A DNA stretch of 64,000 nucleotides, from positions 7,068,001 through 7,132,000 of the forward strand of contig NZ_CP030055.1 in NCBI RefSeq assembly GCF_015291645.1, read 5' to 3'. The notes under the pieces were generated by a model. That model was not told the origin of the DNA. It ran no database searches and was given only the letters and a program-made list of their open reading frames with translations. A program made the translations under genes and the position numbers. Of this stretch, positions 61,656 through 64,000 are shown piece by piece. The DNA is from Bradyrhizobium sp. CCBAU 53340 (lineage in GTDB: Bacteria > Pseudomonadota > Alphaproteobacteria > Rhizobiales > Xanthobacteraceae). How positions within the stretch are numbered: position 1 is the stretch's first letter; each line of letters starts with the position of its first letter.

Positions 61656-62900
61656 TCACCGCCCCTTGGTCGGGATCTTGTTGTAAGGCACATCCTTGTC
61701 GACGCGGATGTCGCCCGGCAGACCCAGCACCCGCTCGGCGATGATGTTGCGCAAAATCTCATCGGTGCCGCCGGCGATGCGCATCGAGGGCGAGGACAGC
61801 AGCATCTGCTGGAATTGTCCGTGCACCGTCTCCTCATCGGCTCCGGTGAGGACGCCGGCCGCGCCCTGGAGGTCCATGGCATAAGTCGCGATGTCCTGCA
61901 GCATCATGCCCGAGACCAGCTTGCCGATCGAGTTCTCCGGTCCCGGCCGCTCGCCCTTCGACAGCGCGGAGATCGCGCGGTAGCTGGTGTATTTCAGCCC
62001 GCTCGACTTCACGGCCCAGCTCGCGAGCTTCGAGCGCACCGCGGGATCGTCGATCGCAAGCCCGTCCTCCAGCATCAGGTTCGAGCAGAACTCGAACATT
62101 TCAGGCACGCCGGTCGCGAGCCGCGCGCCGATCGACATGCGCTCGTTCATCAGCGTGGTCAGCGACACGCTCCAGCCTTCGCCGACGGCTCCTAACCGCT
62201 GGCTGTCGGGGATCACGACATCGGTGAAATAGACCTCGTTGAACTCCTGCATGCCGTTGGCCTGCTTGATCGGGCGGACCTCGACGCCGGGGCTCTTCAT
62301 GTCCAGGAAGAACATGGTGAGGCCCTTGTGCTTGGGCACGTTGGGATCGGTGCGTGCGATCAACAGACCGTAGTCGGAATAATGCGCGCCCGACGTCCAG
62401 ATCTTCTGCCCGTTGACAACCCAGACGTCGCCCTTCTTCTCCGCGCGCGTGCGCAGGCCCGCGACATCGGAGCCGGCGGACGGCTCGGAGAACAGCTGAC
62501 ACCAGATCTCCTCGCCCGAGGCGAGCTTCGGCAAATAGCGGCGCTTGGCGTCTTCGCTGCCCCAGGCCATCACGGTCGGGCCGCACATGCCCTCGCCGAT
62601 CTGGAATGGCTGTGTCAGCTTGCCGTAGACGCCCTCTTCCTGCTGCCAGATCACGCGCTCGATCGGCGTCGCGCCACGGCCGCCATATTCCTTCGGCCAG
62701 TGCAGGCAGGTCCAGTTGCTTTCGAACTTCTTCTTCTGCCAGGCCTTGCCGACCTCGACCATGTCGTGCTTGGCAAGCCTGATGCGGCCGAGCGAGGATT
62801 TTGACAGCTCCTGCTCGAACTCCTTCGGCGCGTTGGCGGCGATCCATTTGCGCGCGGTCTCGCGGAATGCGGCTTCCTGCGGGGTGTCGTCGAAATTCAT
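61656..62900 (-). CDS. Acyl-CoA dehydrogenase family protein
   Basis: The 414-residue flavoenzyme has the typical order of N-terminal helices (DTPQEAAFRETARKWIAANA), the FAD-binding QLFSEPSAGSDVAGLRTRAE and KIWTSGAHYSDYGLLIARTD, and the C-terminal helical domain with GGTDEILRNIIAERVLGLPG. It should oxidise acyl-CoA esters at the alpha-beta bond with FAD. A GGAGAG precedes the ATG at 62900. A second, similar gene lies upstream. The chain preference is unknown. Confidence 0.93.
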   Translation of the reverse strand: MNFDDTPQEAAFRETARKWIAANAPKEFEQELSKSSLGRIRLAKHDMVEVGKAWQKKKFESNWTCLHWPKEYGGRGATPIERVIWQQEEGVYGKLTQPFQIGEGMCGPTVMAWGSEDAKRRYLPKLASGEEIWCQLFSEPSAGSDVAGLRTRAEKKGDVWVVNGQKIWTSGAHYSDYGLLIARTDPNVPKHKGLTMFFLDMKSPGVEVRPIKQANGMQEFNEVYFTDVVIPDSQRLGAVGEGWSVSLTTLMNERMSIGARLATGVPEMFEFCSNLMLEDGLAIDDPAVRSKLASWAVKSSGLKYTSYRAISALSKGERPGPENSIGKLVSGMMLQDIATYAMDLQGAAGVLTGADEETVHGQFQQMLLSSPSMRIAGGTDEILRNIIAERVLGLPGDIRVDKDVPYNKIPTKGR

Positions 62901-62919
62901 GGCGCTCTCTCCTCTCTCG

Positions 62920-63033
62920 TGCCCCGGACGCTGCGCAGCACGAAGTGATGCGCTGCTGAGCCGGGGCCCATTGTAGCTTTCTGGGTCCCGGCTCTGCGAA
63001 GCAGCACTGCGTGCTGCATCGCGTCCGGGACAC
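62920..63033. repeat. Palindromic repeat, GTGCCCCGGACGC class
   Basis: Outer arms GTGCCCCGGACGC / GCGTCCGGGACAC and inner pairs around GAGCCGGGGCCC / GGGTCCCGGCTC. The element fills almost the whole gap between the two acyl-CoA dehydrogenase genes. Its right end is close to the stop of the second gene. Confidence 0.82.
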
Positions 63034-63037
63034 GAAC

Positions 63038-64000
63038 TCATCTTCCCCTCGTCGGGATCTTGTTGAACGGCACGTCCTTGTCGACCCTGATGTCGCCGGG
63101 CAGGCCCAGCACCCGTTCAGCGATGATGTTGCGCATGATCTCGTCGGTGCCGCCTTCGACGCGCGTGCCGGGCGCACGCAGCAGCATGGCCTGGAAACGA
63201 CCGGCGAGTTCGGCATCCTCACCACTGACAACGCCGCTCGCGCCCTGCAGATCGAGCGCGTAGGTTGCGACGTCCTGGATCATCGAGCCCGCGACCAGCT
63301 TGCCGATGGAATTTTCCGGCCCCGGACGCTCGCCCTTCGACAGCGCGGAGATCGCGCGCATGCTGGTGTATTTCAGCCCGCTCGCCTTCACCGCCCAGTT
63401 CGCGAGCTTCGAGCGTACCGCGCGATCTTCGATCGCCGGGCCATCGTCGAGCATCAGGCTGGAGCAATATTCGAACAGTTCGGGGAAACCGGTCGAGACG
63501 GCCGCGCCGATCGCACTGCGCTCGTTCATCAGCGTGGTCAGCGAAACGTTCCAGCCGTCACCGACCTCGCCGAGGCGCTGATGGTCGGGGATGCGGACAT
63601 TGGTGAAATAAACTTCGTTGAAGTCGGAGGCACCGCTCGCTTGCTTGATCGGCCGCACCTCGACGCCAGGACTCTTCATATCCAGGAAGAACATGGTGAG
63701 GCCTTTGTGCTTGGGCACGGTGGGGTCGGTGCGGGTCAGCAAAATGCCGTAGTCGGAATAATGCGCGCCCGAGGTCCAGATCTTCTGACCGTTGATGACC
63801 CAGTCGTCGCCATCCCTCTCCGCGCGCGTACGGAGCCCTGCGACGTCCGAGCCGCCGGCCGGCTCGGAGAACAGCTGGCACCACACCTTCTCGCCGGAGG
63901 CGAGCGGTGGCAGATAGGTGCGCTTATGCTCCTCGCGCGCGAACGCCATCATGGTCGGCCCGCACATGCCGTGGCCAATGATGAACATGCGGGAGAGCTG
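63038..64000 (-). CDS. Acyl-CoA dehydrogenase family protein, 5' end outside window
   Basis: The last 320 residues are visible, and the gene continues beyond base 64000. It has QLFSEPAGGSDVAGLRTRAE and GGTDEIMRNIIAERVLGLPG and ends DVPFNKIPTRGR. It is closely similar to the downstream gene product (DVPYNKIPTKGR), so the two look like a tandem duplication. It should be a flavoenzyme acting on acyl-CoA. Confidence 0.93.
   Translation of the reverse strand, partial: QLSRMFIIGHGMCGPTMMAFAREEHKRTYLPPLASGEKVWCQLFSEPAGGSDVAGLRTRAERDGDDWVINGQKIWTSGAHYSDYGILLTRTDPTVPKHKGLTMFFLDMKSPGVEVRPIKQASGASDFNEVYFTNVRIPDHQRLGEVGDGWNVSLTTLMNERSAIGAAVSTGFPELFEYCSSLMLDDGPAIEDRAVRSKLANWAVKASGLKYTSMRAISALSKGERPGPENSIGKLVAGSMIQDVATYALDLQGASGVVSGEDAELAGRFQAMLLRAPGTRVEGGTDEIMRNIIAERVLGLPGDIRVDKDVPFNKIPTRGR

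Noticed and set aside
1..64000. tRNA, rRNA, integrase, attachment site or genomic island border
   Set aside because: I looked for tRNA T-loop patterns, transposase or integrase motifs and abrupt base-composition change and saw none; a tRNAscan-SE run would settle the tRNA point.

Overview
The window is about 64 kb of high-GC (roughly 64 percent by eye) chromosomal DNA from an alphaproteobacterium, most likely Bradyrhizobium or a close relative in the Nitrobacteraceae. The evidence is the PhyR/NepR/EcfG general stress locus, a ROSE-type RNA thermometer before an Hsp20 gene, a speF-type leader before ornithine decarboxylase, homospermidine synthase, paired DUF3551 genes, and many short palindromic intergenic elements of the kind common in Bradyrhizobium and Rhodopseudomonas. 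The species call is inference. No tRNA, rRNA, phage, transposase, plasmid or CRISPR feature was seen. The region looks like core or stable accessory chromosome.

Layout. 1-6.2 kb: end of a TPR protein, a large membrane-anchored di-haem protein, two alpha/beta hydrolases and a small heat shock gene. 6.2-14 kb: a secreted Pro-rich protein, then gltB and gltD for ammonium assimilation. 14-22.6 kb: an outer-membrane barrel with a coupled small protein, kdsD, a divergent HxlR/CMD pair with a clear operator, an NfeD/SPFH membrane pair, an ABC-type binding protein, hemH and a MAPEG protein. 22.8-27 kb: an operon of M3 peptidase, DUF1007 protein and NicO nickel/cobalt exporter. 27-33.3 kb: a polyamine region with promoter, speF leader, ornithine decarboxylase, acetyltransferase, RidA, homospermidine synthase and an exported argininosuccinate-lyase-like enzyme.

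33.3-41.5 kb: MgtC-like protein, then a minus-strand zinc locus behind a perfect Zur box (His-rich membrane protein, ABC ATPase, permease, binding protein, CobW-type GTPase, WD40 protein), a split permease and an iron-type superoxide dismutase. 41.7-51 kb: small or poorly known genes, a four-gene group of two adenylate-forming enzymes, a free acyl carrier protein and an SDR, a Bug-type binding protein and two DUF3551 genes. 51.4-58.8 kb: an RND pump without its usual partner genes, htpG, and several secreted or NTF2-like proteins. 58.9-64 kb: the phyR / nepR-ecfG stress locus, a nitroreductase and two tandem acyl-CoA dehydrogenases, the second cut by the window end.

The strongest functional units are nitrogen assimilation (gltBD), polyamine synthesis (arginine/ornithine to putrescine to homospermidine, with an RNA leader at the front), zinc acquisition under Zur, and stress control (ROSE-Hsp20, HtpG, PhyR-NepR-EcfG). 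The least explained units are the N-terminal domain of the di-haem protein, the acyl carrier protein group, the WD40 protein in the zinc locus and the exported lyase.
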